Made by a program: the position numbers and the translations under genes
The notes under the pieces: model-generated
What the model was told of the DNA's origin: nothing
What the model saw: the letters and a program-made list of their open reading frames with translations, nothing else
The model's database searches: none
Shown here: in pieces, positions 30,792 through 39,888 of the stretch
Numbering within the stretch: the stretch's first letter is position 1
Layout: the number at the start of each line of letters is the position of its first letter
Assembly (NCBI GenBank): GCA_022845895.1
Contig: AP025573.1
Span: 3,382,501 to 3,446,500 of the forward strand
Reading direction: 5' to 3'
Length of the DNA stretch: 64,000 nucleotides
DNA from: Lachnospiraceae bacterium
GTDB taxonomy: Bacteria; Bacillota; Clostridia; Lachnospirales; Lachnospiraceae

Positions 30792-32903
30792 TCAGACTTC
30801 AAAAATCAAATCTCCATACGACGGCATCGGCCATGCTTCTTTATCGACGATCATCTCCAGCGCGTCAACCGGAGCACGGAGTGCAGCCATCGCAGGCACG
30901 ACGTCAGAATGATAATACTCTGCCTGTTCCTTCCCCTCTTCCATACGGACCGCCTTATCCGCTGCAATTATAAGAGCTTCCAGCGCCTTTTTCGTATCTG
31001 CCAGCAGCGCCGACACTTCCTTCAGAAGTTCAGACTGAACGGACATATCCGCTCCCGCTTCCTTAACTGCGACGACCGTATCTGCCAGGCTCTTCGTATA
31101 CCTGATTACAGCCGGGATAATCTGCTTGCTCGCCATATCGATCATAGTGCGGGCCTCTATATTGATAGCCTTGGAATAATTCTCGTACTTGATCTCCGCA
31201 CGGGATTCCAGTTCCGCTCTTGTAAATACATTGAACTTCTCAAACATCCTGACCGACTTTTCTGTCGTCAGCGCCGGTATAGCCTCAACCATGGATTTGA
31301 TATTCGGAAGCCCCCTCCTGGCTGCTTCTTCCACCCACTCATCCGCATAACCGTTGCCATTGAACACGATGCGGTAATGCTCTGTCGCATACTGCTTGAT
31401 CAGATCATGGACCGCCATCTCAAAGTCATCGGCCTTCTCCAGTATATCGCACGCTTCGCTGAACGCTTCCGCCACAATCGTATTGATGACTACGTTAGGG
31501 CCTGCAACCGAATCACGGGAGCCGACCATACGGAATTCAAACTTATTTCCTGTAAATGCGAACGGCGATGTCCTGTTCCTGTCGGTCGCGTCTTTAGCCA
31601 GATCCGGCAGCGTCCTGACGCCGGTCTCCAGCGTTCCTCCCTTCAGGCTATGGGTTGCCTCCCCGGTACTGATAAGCTGATCAAGCACATCTTCCAGCTG
31701 CTCGCCTAAAAAGACAGATATAATAGCCGGAGGCGCTTCATTCGCTCCAAGCCGGTGGTCGTTGCCAGGGTCCGCCGCAGATTCGCGCAGGAGATCCGCA
31801 TGTTCGTCCACCGCCTTCAGTATACAGGTGAGGACAAGAAGGAACTGGATATTCTCATGCGGCGTCTTGCCAGGTTCCAGCAGATTCCTGCCATCGTCTG
31901 TCGTAATAGACCAGTTGTCATGCTTCCCGGAACCGTTGACCCCTGCAAACGGCTTTTCATGGAGCAGACACTTCATTCCATGCTTTCCGGCCACACGTTT
32001 CAGCGTCTGCATCACAAGGTGGTTGTGATCCACCGCGATATTCGCCGGCGCATAGATAGGTGCAAGCTCATGCTGCGCCGGTGCTACCTCGTTATGCTGC
32101 GTCTTCGCCGTAACGCCGACTCTCCACAGTTCTTCGTTTGTATCCTTCATGAATCCCGCAATCCTCTGACGGATTGTGCCGAAGTAATGGTCGTCCAGCT
32201 CCTGGCCCTTCGGGGGCATGGCGCCAAAAAGCGTACGCCCGGTATATATCAGATCCTTCCTGAGACGGAACTTCCCGCCGTCAACGAGAAAATATTCCTG
32301 TTCCGCCCCAACGCATGGAGTTACTTTCTTAGAGGTCGTGTTACCAAACAGCCGTACGAGCCTTAACGACTGTTCGCTAATGACTTCCATCGAGCGAAGC
32401 AGCGGCGTCTTCTGATCAAGCGCTTCCCCTGTATAAGAACAGAAAGCCGTCGGAATACAGAGAGTCGCTCCAGCGGCATCGTGCCTTACGAACGCAGGTG
32501 ACGTACAGTCCCAGGCCGTATAGCCCCGGGCTTCGAATGTAGCGCGCAGCCCCCCGGACGGAAAGGAAGATGCATCCGGCTCACCCTTGATCAGCTCTTT
32601 TCCGGAGAAGCTCATCAGCACCTTGCCGTTGTCAAGCGGAGCAGATATAAATGAGTCATGCTTCTCGGCCGTAACGCCGGTAAGAGGCTGGAACCAGTGC
32701 GTATAATGGGTAGCCCCCTTTTCAATCGCCCATTCTTTCATCTCATGCGCAATGACATCCGCTGTTGCCAGGTCCAGTTCCTTGCCCTCTTCAATCGTCT
32801 TTTTCAGATCCTTATAGACCTTCTTAGGCAGGCGTTCCAGCATGACGGTGTCATTGAACACGTCTTCTCCAAATATTTCAGCTACATTAATTGCTTCGCT
32901 CAT
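30792..32903 (-). CDS. glnN: Glutamine synthetase, type III
   Basis: 703 residues, the size of GSIII rather than the 440-470 of type I. Motifs include [11 protein letters not shown]-like [29 protein letters not shown] (metal Glu), [36 protein letters not shown] and [20 protein letters not shown]. It makes glutamine from glutamate and ammonia in the cytosol. ATG 32903 lies after AAAGGAAACAGAGAAT, and an upstream in-frame extension has no site. A 158-base leader with a terminator hairpin separates promoter and start. Confidence 0.95.
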   Translation of the reverse strand: MSEAINVAEIFGEDVFNDTVMLERLPKKVYKDLKKTIEEGKELDLATADVIAHEMKEWAIEKGATHYTHWFQPLTGVTAEKHDSFISAPLDNGKVLMSFSGKELIKGEPDASSFPSGGLRATFEARGYTAWDCTSPAFVRHDAAGATLCIPTAFCSYTGEALDQKTPLLRSMEVISEQSLRLVRLFGNTTSKKVTPCVGAEQEYFLVDGGKFRLRKDLIYTGRTLFGAMPPKGQELDDHYFGTIRQRIAGFMKDTNEELWRVGVTAKTQHNEVAPAQHELAPIYAPANIAVDHNHLVMQTLKRVAGKHGMKCLLHEKPFAGVNGSGKHDNWSITTDDGRNLLEPGKTPHENIQFLLVLTCILKAVDEHADLLRESAADPGNDHRLGANEAPPAIISVFLGEQLEDVLDQLISTGEATHSLKGGTLETGVRTLPDLAKDATDRNRTSPFAFTGNKFEFRMVGSRDSVAGPNVVINTIVAEAFSEACDILEKADDFEMAVHDLIKQYATEHYRIVFNGNGYADEWVEEAARRGLPNIKSMVEAIPALTTEKSVRMFEKFNVFTRAELESRAEIKYENYSKAINIEARTMIDMASKQIIPAVIRYTKSLADTVVAVKEAGADMSVQSELLKEVSALLADTKKALEALIIAADKAVRMEEGKEQAEYYHSDVVPAMAALRAPVDALEMIVDKEAWPMPSYGDLIFEV

Positions 32904-33014
32904 ATTCTCTGTTTCCTTTCTTGTATTTAATCGAACAGCAGCGGGAGGGCCTAATCTGCCGTCTCCCGGAAAGTTTTTGTGGCACAGCTGAGCACAGCCA
33001 CCTGTATCACATAG

Positions 33015-33048
33015 AAAAAGGCACCCCAACACCGGTTGGAACGCCTTT
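33015..33048 (-). terminator. Terminator hairpin inside the glnN leader (probable attenuator)
   Basis: A 14-bp stem (33035-33048 with 33017-33030, three central G-U pairs, 4-base loop) is followed by T5 on the minus strand. A promoter lies just upstream, so transcripts toward glnN meet this terminator first. A second small stem (GTGGC/GCCAC) follows at about 32981-33002. Confidence 0.7.
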
Positions 33049-33067
33049 GTTCATTTCTACGTCTGCT

Positions 33068-33096
33068 AGTATACCTCAATCAGCCGAAAAAGGCAA
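33068..33096 (-). promoter_or_regulatory. Promoter of glnN
   Basis: On the minus strand TTGCCT (33091-33096) and TATACT (33068-33073), 17 bases apart, sit between the fba stop and the leader hairpin. Confidence 0.65.
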
Positions 33097-33117
33097 GTAA
33101 AAATTTCATTCTGCGAC

Positions 33118-33981
33118 TTAAGCTTTTCCAACTGAACCGAATAATTCCATCTTTTCTTTTACAGTCTGCATAATAGCGTCTGTACCTGGCTTCAACAGCT
33201 TACGTGGGTCGAATCCCTTGCCTTCCAAGTCTTTGCCTGCTTCAATATATTTACGTGTCGCATCTGCAAATGATAACTGGCAGTCTGTATTTACATTAAT
33301 CTTGGCTACACCGAGGTCGATAGCCTTCTTGACCATATCATCCGGGATTCCTGTCCCACCGTGAAGCACGAGCGGCATCTTCCCTGTCAGCTGCTGAATC
33401 GCGTCCAGAGTCTCAAAGCTTAATCCAGCCCAGTTCTCAGGGTATTTGCCGTGGATATTGCCGATTCCTGCTGCGAGCATGTCTACCCCAAGGTCGGCAA
33501 TCATCTTGCATTCCTGAGGATCCGCGCATTCGCCCTGTCCAATCACTCCGTCTTCCTCGCCGCCGATAGCCCCTACTTCAGCCTCGATGGACATTCCCTT
33601 TTCCTTACATATGGCAATCAGTTCTTTCGTCTTGGCAACATTCTCCTCGATTGGATATTTGGAGCCGTCAAACATGATGGAAGTAAATCCTGCATCGATA
33701 CATTTCAGACATCCGTCATAGCTTCCGTGATCCAGATGTGTCGCAACAGGTACCGTGATTCCAAGTTCATCCACCATAGCTGATACCATCGCCTGTACAG
33801 TCTTAAAGCCTGACATATATTTTCCCGCGCCCTCAGACACACCTAAGATTACAGGTGATTTACACTCCTCAGCCGTAAGCAGAATCGCTTTCGTCCATTC
33901 CAGGTTGTTGATATTGAACTGACCTACTGCATAATGCCCCTCTACCGCTTTTTCAAGCATCTCTTTTGCTGATACTAACAT
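33118..33981 (-). CDS. fba: Class II fructose-bisphosphate aldolase
   Basis: 287 residues. Zinc-binding THLDHGSYDGCLKCIDAGFT, FDGSKYPIEENV, IEAEVGAIGGEEDGVIG, GNIHGKYP and LVLHGGTGIPDDMVKKAIDL are conserved. It is the glycolytic enzyme that cleaves fructose-1,6-bisphosphate. The start is ATG 33981 (MLVSAKEML), 8 bases after GGAGG. The lone position with its own promoter suggests constitutive expression. Confidence 0.93.
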   Translation of the reverse strand: MLVSAKEMLEKAVEGHYAVGQFNINNLEWTKAILLTAEECKSPVILGVSEGAGKYMSGFKTVQAMVSAMVDELGITVPVATHLDHGSYDGCLKCIDAGFTSIMFDGSKYPIEENVAKTKELIAICKEKGMSIEAEVGAIGGEEDGVIGQGECADPQECKMIADLGVDMLAAGIGNIHGKYPENWAGLSFETLDAIQQLTGKMPLVLHGGTGIPDDMVKKAIDLGVAKINVNTDCQLSFADATRKYIEAGKDLEGKGFDPRKLLKPGTDAIMQTVKEKMELFGSVGKA

Positions 33982-34052
33982 ATAATATTCCTCCAATTCC
34001 TACACTATGGCGGCAGACCGCCGACATATAATGTAATTGTTTCGCTTTTAAC

Positions 34053-34081
34053 ATTATATATCATTACCCGTGAAAACACAA
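34053..34081 (-). promoter_or_regulatory. Promoter of fba
   Basis: On the minus strand TTGTGT (34076-34081) and a perfect TATAAT (34053-34058) are 17 bases apart, about 70 bases before ATG 33981. A GGCGG/CCGCC hairpin occurs in the leader. Confidence 0.7.
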
Positions 34082-34093
34082 TAATGTTTGCCA

Positions 34094-34131
34094 ATAAAAA
34101 ATACCGGCATCTTTAGAGAAAGATACCGGTA
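34094..34131 (-). terminator. Terminator of the tRNA-Glu gene
   Basis: On the minus strand a 13-bp stem (34119-34131 with 34102-34114, one mismatch) is followed by ATTTTTTATT. Confidence 0.8.
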
Positions 34132-34139
34132 GCAATCAG

Positions 34140-34211
34140 TGACTCCAAGGGGAATCGAACCCCTGATTCCAGCGTGAGAGGCTAGCGTCTTAACCGCTTG
34201 ACCATGGAGCC
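34140..34211 (-). tRNA. tRNA-Glu (anticodon CTC)
   Basis: Acceptor GGCTCCA/TGGAGTC (one G-U), anticodon loop CTCTCAC with anticodon CTC within CTAGC/GCTGG, T arm GGTTCGATTCC. It is a single-gene unit with its own promoter and terminator. Confidence 0.93.
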
Positions 34212-34232
34212 GTAATTTTTTCCTGCTTGCCT

Positions 34233-34261
34233 ATTATAGCAAATAAAGCTGTAATAGACAA
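34233..34261 (-). promoter_or_regulatory. Promoter of tRNA-Glu
   Basis: On the minus strand TTGTCT (34256-34261) and TATAAT (34233-34238), 17 bases apart, 21 bases before the tRNA. Confidence 0.75.
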
Positions 34262-34285
34262 GCATTTTTTTTAGAATTTTAAAAT

Positions 34286-35662
34286 TTATTTCAATATCAT
34301 GCTTATATAGCCCTGGATAAAGATTCCGAACACGATGAGCGGCAGGATAAATGTCAGATAGAACCTGGCTCCACGCCCCGACGGAAACCGCATGCCCTCG
34401 CCGGCGTTGGCCTCCCTGAGGAAGTTGTCCCATCCCCATCCATATCTCGTCACGCAGAACAGCAGATATACCATGGAACCGAGCGGGAGCAGATTATTGC
34501 TCACGATAAAGTCCTCCATATCCATAATATTCTTGCCGCCTACCGTGAAGGAGGACCAGTCTGTCATCCCGAGTACGCACGGGATGCTGAGCAATATGAG
34601 AAGGCCGCCGTTCACTATGACAGACTTCTTAAGCGGCCAGCCCCACAGATCTCTTGCGAACTGGATGATGTTCTGGAATACCGCCACAATCGTAGACAGG
34701 GCAGCAAAGGTCATAAACAGGAAGAAAAGGCTGCCCCATATCCTGCCTCCCGGCATCTCCCTGAATACGTTTGGCAGGGTTACGAACACCAATCCAGGGC
34801 CTTCCCCCGGATTCACGTCAAATGCAAAGCAGGCCGGAAAGATGATAAGGCCCGCCACGACCGCCACGAAGGTGTCCAGCGCCGTGATGCTCACCGCTTC
34901 GCCCGCAAGACTTCGCTCTCTGCCGATATAGCTGCCGAATATGGCAAGCGATCCGACACCGACACTCAGCGTGAAGAATGCCTGTCCCATCGCCGCAAAT
35001 ACCGCTTCCTTTATTCCGGCCTCTCCCATCTTCCCAAAATCAGGCAGCAGATAGAACTTAAGCCCCTCCATCGCGTCAGGAAGCGTCATGGCACGTATGA
35101 CAAGCACGATCATGATGACAAGAAGGCTCGACATCATCACCTTCGTAATGAGCTCTACTCCTTTCTGAAGCCCCATCGAGCAGATAAGAAGCGCTGCCAC
35201 AGAGATAAGCACCATCCAGAAAAGCATCGCATTCCGATTGGACGTAAGAGCGCTGAAGACGGCCTCTACTTCGGCCGTATCTGCCCCGGCAAAGTCCCCC
35301 TTCGTCATCTTGACAAAGTACGCCAGCATCCACCCTCCGATTGTCGTATAGAACATCATGAGCAGATAATTGCCGGCCATAGAAAAGTAGCGGAATATAT
35401 GCCACTTGCTTCCGGACGGTTCCAGCGCGTTGAAAGACATGGCGGAGCTCTTCTGGCTCCCTCTGCCCACCGACAGCTCCATGACTACGATTGGAAGGCC
35501 TAATATTACAAGGAAGAAGAGGTACATGAGCACAAATGCCCCTCCTCCATATTTACCTGTTATATAAGGGAAGCGCCATACATTGCCAAGACCTATGGCA
35601 CAGCCCGCCGAGATGAGTATAAAACCCAGTCTTGAAGAAAACTTTTCTCTCTTTTCCATCAC
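34286..35662 (-). CDS. Neurotransmitter:sodium symporter (NSS/SNF) family transporter
   Basis: 458 residues with about eleven membrane helices. The start SRLGFILISAGCAIGLGNVW, then RFPYITGKYGGGAF, is the sodium/substrate-binding first helix of this family (AxGLGNxWRFPY). Further motifs are GSYIGRERSLAGEA and LFFLFMTFAALSTIVAVFQN. Bacterial members import amino acids with sodium. The substrate is not predictable. The gene runs just downstream of a lipid kinase gene on the same strand. Confidence 0.9.
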   Translation of the reverse strand: MMEKREKFSSRLGFILISAGCAIGLGNVWRFPYITGKYGGGAFVLMYLFFLVILGLPIVVMELSVGRGSQKSSAMSFNALEPSGSKWHIFRYFSMAGNYLLMMFYTTIGGWMLAYFVKMTKGDFAGADTAEVEAVFSALTSNRNAMLFWMVLISVAALLICSMGLQKGVELITKVMMSSLLVIMIVLVIRAMTLPDAMEGLKFYLLPDFGKMGEAGIKEAVFAAMGQAFFTLSVGVGSLAIFGSYIGRERSLAGEAVSITALDTFVAVVAGLIIFPACFAFDVNPGEGPGLVFVTLPNVFREMPGGRIWGSLFFLFMTFAALSTIVAVFQNIIQFARDLWGWPLKKSVIVNGGLLILLSIPCVLGMTDWSSFTVGGKNIMDMEDFIVSNNLLPLGSMVYLLFCVTRYGWGWDNFLREANAGEGMRFPSGRGARFYLTFILPLIVFGIFIQGYISMILK

Positions 35663-35671
35663 TATGATCCT

Positions 35672-36619
35672 CTATCGTTTCTCTTCCAGCAGATATGACT
35701 CCGGATTCTGCATCAGTTCCCTGATATGCTCCCCCGGCACCATAATCTCAAGCTGCCTGTTCAGATTCTGCACTTCCACCCGGTCATGGACACCTCCGAA
35801 TTCCCCATCCAGCGTCCACGGTATCTCCTCCAGAGATTCAAACACGATATTGCCTGTCTTAAATGAAAACATATGCTTCGTATCTACCTGCTCTATCAGA
35901 AGTGCCGCCACGATTTCCTGAAGCTCAAGCGGATTCTTCGGCATCTTGATCAATGTCACTTCGAACACGCCGTCGTCAAAGACGACCTGCTTGCCGACCA
36001 TATTGCGGAAACCACCGACCGACCTGGAGTTCGTAACCATTCCGAATATGAATTCATCTTCTATCGACTCTCCGTCGTGTGTAACTTTGATTCTGTATGA
36101 CGGAACATTGAACAGCCTCTTTGTTCCCTCCAGCACATAGGCGAGATGTCCGAGCACATTCTTCACTTCCTGCTTCGTCTGGTAAGATACATCGGTAAAG
36201 AGTCCGAAGGCTGCTATATATACGAAGATATCTTCATTAAATTTTCCCACGTCACATGGAAACACGCTGCCGTTGACCGCATTGTCCGCTGCACTCAGCA
36301 GCCCTTTTGGTATATGGAGGCTGTTGGCAAAGTCATTTGTAGTTCCGGTGGGGATATACCCGATTGGAGACCGGTCGCCGCGCTGCATCATTCCCGTCAC
36401 AACTTCATCAATCGTTCCGTCTCCCCCGCTGCACACGACCAGATCGTAAGCATCCACCTCATACCGCAGCACCTTTTTATATGCGTCCCGGTACGCCTGC
36501 GTAGGGTATGCCACCACCTCATAGCCGGCCTTTACAAATATATCGATTACATCTGACAGCTTAGGCTTGAGCAATCCCTTTCCTGCATGCGGATTATAGA
36601 TAAATAACAGCCTTTTCAT
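35672..36619 (-). CDS. DgkB/YegS-type lipid kinase
   Basis: 315 residues. N-terminal motif LLFIYNPHAGKGLLKPKL, nucleotide-binding VVCSGGDGTIDEVVTGMM (GGDGT, about 65) and IGYIPTGTTNDFANSL are typical of diacylglycerol kinases. It probably phosphorylates diacylglycerol at the membrane for phospholipid recycling, although other lipids are possible. I use ATG 36619 (MKRLLFI), 6 bases after AGGAGGGG. Longer in-frame starts have no site. Confidence 0.9.
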   Translation of the reverse strand: MKRLLFIYNPHAGKGLLKPKLSDVIDIFVKAGYEVVAYPTQAYRDAYKKVLRYEVDAYDLVVCSGGDGTIDEVVTGMMQRGDRSPIGYIPTGTTNDFANSLHIPKGLLSAADNAVNGSVFPCDVGKFNEDIFVYIAAFGLFTDVSYQTKQEVKNVLGHLAYVLEGTKRLFNVPSYRIKVTHDGESIEDEFIFGMVTNSRSVGGFRNMVGKQVVFDDGVFEVTLIKMPKNPLELQEIVAALLIEQVDTKHMFSFKTGNIVFESLEEIPWTLDGEFGGVHDRVEVQNLNRQLEIMVPGEHIRELMQNPESYLLEEKR

Positions 36620-36644
36620 AAGCCCCTCCTTTTTCCTGGCGTAT

Positions 36645-36667
36645 AAAAAGGGCATTTTCATGCCCTT
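36645..36667 (-). terminator. Terminator of the murB-rapZ-whiA-HPr operon
   Basis: On the minus strand AAGGGCA (36660-36666) pairs with TGCCCTT (36647-36653), followed by TTTTAT. It lies 48 bases after the HPr-like stop codon. Confidence 0.75.
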
Positions 36668-36714
36668 CTCATGTATGCCTTATCAAACACCTTCGTTTAA
36701 CAGGTATGTATATT

Positions 36715-36972
36715 TTATTTTTTGTCAGAAAGGAACAGCTCCAGCCCTTTTGCGGCTTCCTCTTCATCCCTGCCCTCTGCAACTACTGTAAGTTCCTCTC
36801 CCTGACATAGTCTGAGTGTCATCATACCCATGATGCTCTTGGCATTGATCTTCTTTTCTTCCACCTCGAAGAATACCTGGCTTTGATACTGGCTTGCTTC
36901 CTGCACCAGCAGCGCAACCGATCTGTCTTCCGTACTCATGTCCGTTTGAATAGTTACAGGTTTCTTAATCAT
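36715..36972 (-). CDS. HPr-like protein lacking the catalytic histidine (Crh-like)
   Basis: 85 residues of the HPr fold. Against B. subtilis HPr, the segment GIHARPATVLVQ reads STEDRSVALLVQ here, so His15, the PTS phosphorylation site, is Glu, and Pro18 is Ser. The Ser46 region KKINAKSIMGMM is intact. B. subtilis Crh also lacks His15 (Gln there), keeps Ser46 and follows whiA (yvcL). The protein therefore cannot carry PTS phosphate by the usual route and is likely a regulatory co-factor for catabolite repression. AAGGAGG precedes ATG 36972. Confidence 0.85.
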   Translation of the reverse strand: MIKKPVTIQTDMSTEDRSVALLVQEASQYQSQVFFEVEEKKINAKSIMGMMTLRLCQGEELTVVAEGRDEEEAAKGLELFLSDKK

Positions 36973-36983
36973 AATGTTCCTCC

Positions 36984-37865
36984 TTACTGTTCCCTTAACT
37001 TATCAGCTATCTCACTTAACTTGCGCAGCCGGTGGTTCACTCCTGATTTGCCAAGCGGCTCCCGGAGCAGACTACCAAGCTCTTTCAAAGTTGCCTCCGG
37101 ATATTCAAGACGTGTAAGGGCAACGTCTTTTAATCCCTCCGGCAGCTTGTCAAAACCGACGGTTTCTTTTATATAAGAAATATCCTCCATCTGCCTCACG
37201 GCAGCAGATACGGTTTTATTAATATTTGCAGTCTCACAGTTTACCTTCCGGTTGACCGAATTGCGCATCTCCTTCAGTATCCTGACATTCTCAAGCTCCA
37301 TCAGCCCGATATGAGCCTCCATGACGTTCAATATATCGACAATCTGCGAGCCTTCCTTCAGATACACTACAAAAGTCTTCTTTCTCGGCACAATCTTTGC
37401 ATCCATGTCAAAGCTGTTGATGACATCCCTCAGATGAATGGCCTCTTCCTCTTCGCTGCATACAATCTCAAAATGATAAGATTTGCTCGGGTCGCTCATA
37501 GATCCGGCTGCAAGAAAAGCCCCGCGTATGTAGGAGCGTTTGCAGCATACAGCCTGGACGGATGCATGTTTGACTGCCAGCAGTTCATTTCCTACCGCAC
37601 GGATAAAATAACTGCTGCTGTCTCTGCCCGTATTTCTCCGGACAGCGATATCAGTTCTTATATTAAATGTTTTTTCAATTAATGTAAAGCACTTTCTTGC
37701 AACAGCAATATTTTCCGTGTGTACTCCGAGAATGCACGTACCGTCTGCGCTTTTTAAAAATCCGCCGCACATGTGCACGACCGCCGACAGTTCTGCCAGT
37801 CTGCAGTGCCTGGCCTTGGCGTAATGCGCGGATAATTCTTCCTTTATATTTCCTGAAAATGACAT
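36984..37865 (-). CDS. whiA: WhiA-family DNA-binding protein
   Basis: 293 residues. The N-terminal LAGLIDADG-related domain (MSFSGNIKEELSAHYAKARH, RSYIRGAFLAAGSMSDPSKS, YHFEIVCSEEEEA) and C-terminal helix-turn-helix (ALTRLEYPEATLKELGSLLR, SGVNHRLRKLSEIA) are both present. WhiA is conserved in Gram-positive bacteria, with roles in division and sporulation. It lies between rapZ and the HPr-like gene, as in B. subtilis yvcL-crh but without yvcK. Confidence 0.93.
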   Translation of the reverse strand: MSFSGNIKEELSAHYAKARHCRLAELSAVVHMCGGFLKSADGTCILGVHTENIAVARKCFTLIEKTFNIRTDIAVRRNTGRDSSSYFIRAVGNELLAVKHASVQAVCCKRSYIRGAFLAAGSMSDPSKSYHFEIVCSEEEEAIHLRDVINSFDMDAKIVPRKKTFVVYLKEGSQIVDILNVMEAHIGLMELENVRILKEMRNSVNRKVNCETANINKTVSAAVRQMEDISYIKETVGFDKLPEGLKDVALTRLEYPEATLKELGSLLREPLGKSGVNHRLRKLSEIADKLREQ

Positions 37866-37898
37866 CTGCCTCTCCTCAACCTTTTCCAGTACAAGGTG

Positions 37899-38780
37899 CT
37901 ATCTGGCCTTAGTGATAGCGTCTTTTTCTATATCGCGGTGTTCAATCCGTATCCCATATACATCCGTATCCTTAAGCTGTTCAAACAGTTCATTCGCCAA
38001 TGTCACGGACCGGTGCTTGCCTCCGGTGCAGCCGATGCCTATGACGAGCTGTGTCTTGCCTTCCACGATATAGTTCGGTATGAGGAATTCCACCATATCT
38101 ACCAGCTTTCCAAGAAATTCCTTTGCCTTGTCATTGTTCATGACATATTCTCTTACCTCCCGGTCATTACCGCTTTTCGACCGGAGTTCTTCTATATAAT
38201 ATGGATTCGGCAGAAAACGTACGTCAAACACAAGATCCGCGTCATTGGGGATGCCGTATTTAAATCCAAAGGAAAGGACCGAGATATACAGATTCTTATA
38301 TTCTTTGTTCTGGACAAATATTTTATTCAGCTCCGCTTTCAGTTCTCTTGTCAGCATATGGCTCGTATCGATAAGATAGTCCGCCCTCTTCTTCAAGAAC
38401 TTCAACTGTTCCCGCTCCCGCTGTATTCCCTGGTCTACTCTGCTGTCGCTGCCCGACAGGGGATGGAATCTTCTCGTCTCCTTATACCGCTTGACAAGTA
38501 CGTTATCGCTTGATTCCAAAAATAGGATTTCATATCTCAAGCCAGTTATGTCCAGCTCATCCAATACCTTCTCCAGTTCCCTGAAGTTCTGCCCGCTACG
38601 GATATCTACCCCCAGCGCCGCTTTGTTTATCTCTGTCCCCGGTACACGGAGCAGATCTGCCATCTTCGGAATCAGCGGCACCGGCAGGTTATCTACACAG
38701 AAATAGCCCACATCCTCCAGCATCTTAAGCGCCGTACTCTTTCCGGCACCCGACATTCCTGTAACTATAACGAATCTCAT
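37899..38780 (-). CDS. rapZ: RapZ/YvcJ nucleotide-binding RNase adapter
   Basis: 293 residues. P-loop VTGMSGAGKSTALKMLEDVG (about 6-25), GVDIRSGQNF, FLESSDNVLVKRYKETRRFH and C-terminal VIGIGCTGGKHRSVTLANEL match YvcJ/RapZ. In enterobacteria it controls GlmS synthesis. In Firmicutes the role is less defined. It starts 1 base after the murB stop and precedes whiA, the usual order. Confidence 0.95.
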   Translation of the reverse strand: MRFVIVTGMSGAGKSTALKMLEDVGYFCVDNLPVPLIPKMADLLRVPGTEINKAALGVDIRSGQNFRELEKVLDELDITGLRYEILFLESSDNVLVKRYKETRRFHPLSGSDSRVDQGIQREREQLKFLKKRADYLIDTSHMLTRELKAELNKIFVQNKEYKNLYISVLSFGFKYGIPNDADLVFDVRFLPNPYYIEELRSKSGNDREVREYVMNNDKAKEFLGKLVDMVEFLIPNYIVEGKTQLVIGIGCTGGKHRSVTLANELFEQLKDTDVYGIRIEHRDIEKDAITKAR

Positions 38781-38781
38781 C

Positions 38782-39693
38782 CTAGAACTCTCCTAATCTC
38801 TTCACTTCCGGTTCCATCCGCACGCCGGACCGGCGCTCTACCCGGTCGGCCACCTCTGTAATCAGTGCCATGATGTCCGATGCTGTGGCGCCGCCCTTGT
38901 TGATGACGAACCCGCAATGCTTTTCAGATACCTGGGCACCTCCTACGCTGTACCCGCGAAGTCCTGCTTCTTCAATCAGCTTGCCGGCAAAATACCCTTC
39001 CGGCCTCTTGAATGTACTTCCGGCACTTGGATATTCCAGTGGCTGCTTGGAGACTCTCCTCTCCTTCAGTTCATCCATCCTGGCCTTAATCTCACCGGTA
39101 CAGCCTTCTTTCAGATCAATCACGGCTTCCAGGGCAATGTAGCCTTCCCTGGCTATAATGCTCGTCCGGTACCCTAATTCCAGCTCGTCTTTGCCAAGCG
39201 TAAGGAACGCTCCGTCTTTTGTGAGGACCGTGACGTATCTCAGCACATCCTTCATCTCTCCTCCGTACGCGCCTGCGTTCATCACACAGGCACCGCCGAG
39301 CGTGCCCGGGATACCTGCCGCGAACTCAAATCCTGCAAGAGAGGCCTCCAGCGCCCGGCTGGCAATTGCAGAAAGAAGTGCCCCGGCCTGCGCCGTAAGC
39401 GTGTGCCCGTCTATGGTAATCTCATTCATGCCCTTACATATCTGTATCATCACTCCACGGTATCCTTTATCCGACACCAGAAGGTTGCTCCCATTGCCGA
39501 TAATGTAGAAAGGAATGGCCCATTCCCTGCAGGCCCGGACAGTATCCCTTATCTCTTCTTTTGTCTCCGGGATGGTATAATAGTCCGCCGGCCCGCCTAC
39601 ACGAAAGGTCGTGTGGTTCTTCATCGGTTCATCCGTGTGCACTCTCTCCTCTGTCAGAATATCTGTCAATACGTTATAAAAATCCTGATTCAT
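38782..39693 (-). CDS. murB: UDP-N-acetylenolpyruvoylglucosamine reductase
   Basis: 303 residues from ATG 39693 (MNQDFYNVL), which has GGAG 6 bases upstream. The longer in-frame start at 39720 lacks one. FAD-binding motifs include TTFRVGGPADYYTIPETKEE, YIIGNGSNLLVSDKGYRGVM and AGIPGTLGGACVMNAGAYGG, then QPLEYPSAGSTFKRPEGYF with active-site Ser and KHCGFVINKGGATASD. It is type II MurB size. It makes UDP-MurNAc for peptidoglycan in the cytosol. Confidence 0.95.
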   Translation of the reverse strand: MNQDFYNVLTDILTEERVHTDEPMKNHTTFRVGGPADYYTIPETKEEIRDTVRACREWAIPFYIIGNGSNLLVSDKGYRGVMIQICKGMNEITIDGHTLTAQAGALLSAIASRALEASLAGFEFAAGIPGTLGGACVMNAGAYGGEMKDVLRYVTVLTKDGAFLTLGKDELELGYRTSIIAREGYIALEAVIDLKEGCTGEIKARMDELKERRVSKQPLEYPSAGSTFKRPEGYFAGKLIEEAGLRGYSVGGAQVSEKHCGFVINKGGATASDIMALITEVADRVERRSGVRMEPEVKRLGEF

Positions 39694-39888
39694 ATCTATC
39701 TCCATTTTATTATATTTCATTCAATCAGAGGCCGGGGCAAAAGCATCCGGCCCTGGCAGCATCATATTAATTTTCTCAATACATCATACACTATCTACCT
39801 GTCAAATTCAACGCAGACTTGCAAAAACAGGGAAAATGCGTTATATTAGTCCCATATAATCTATTTTGAAAAAGGAGTGAACTTATCA

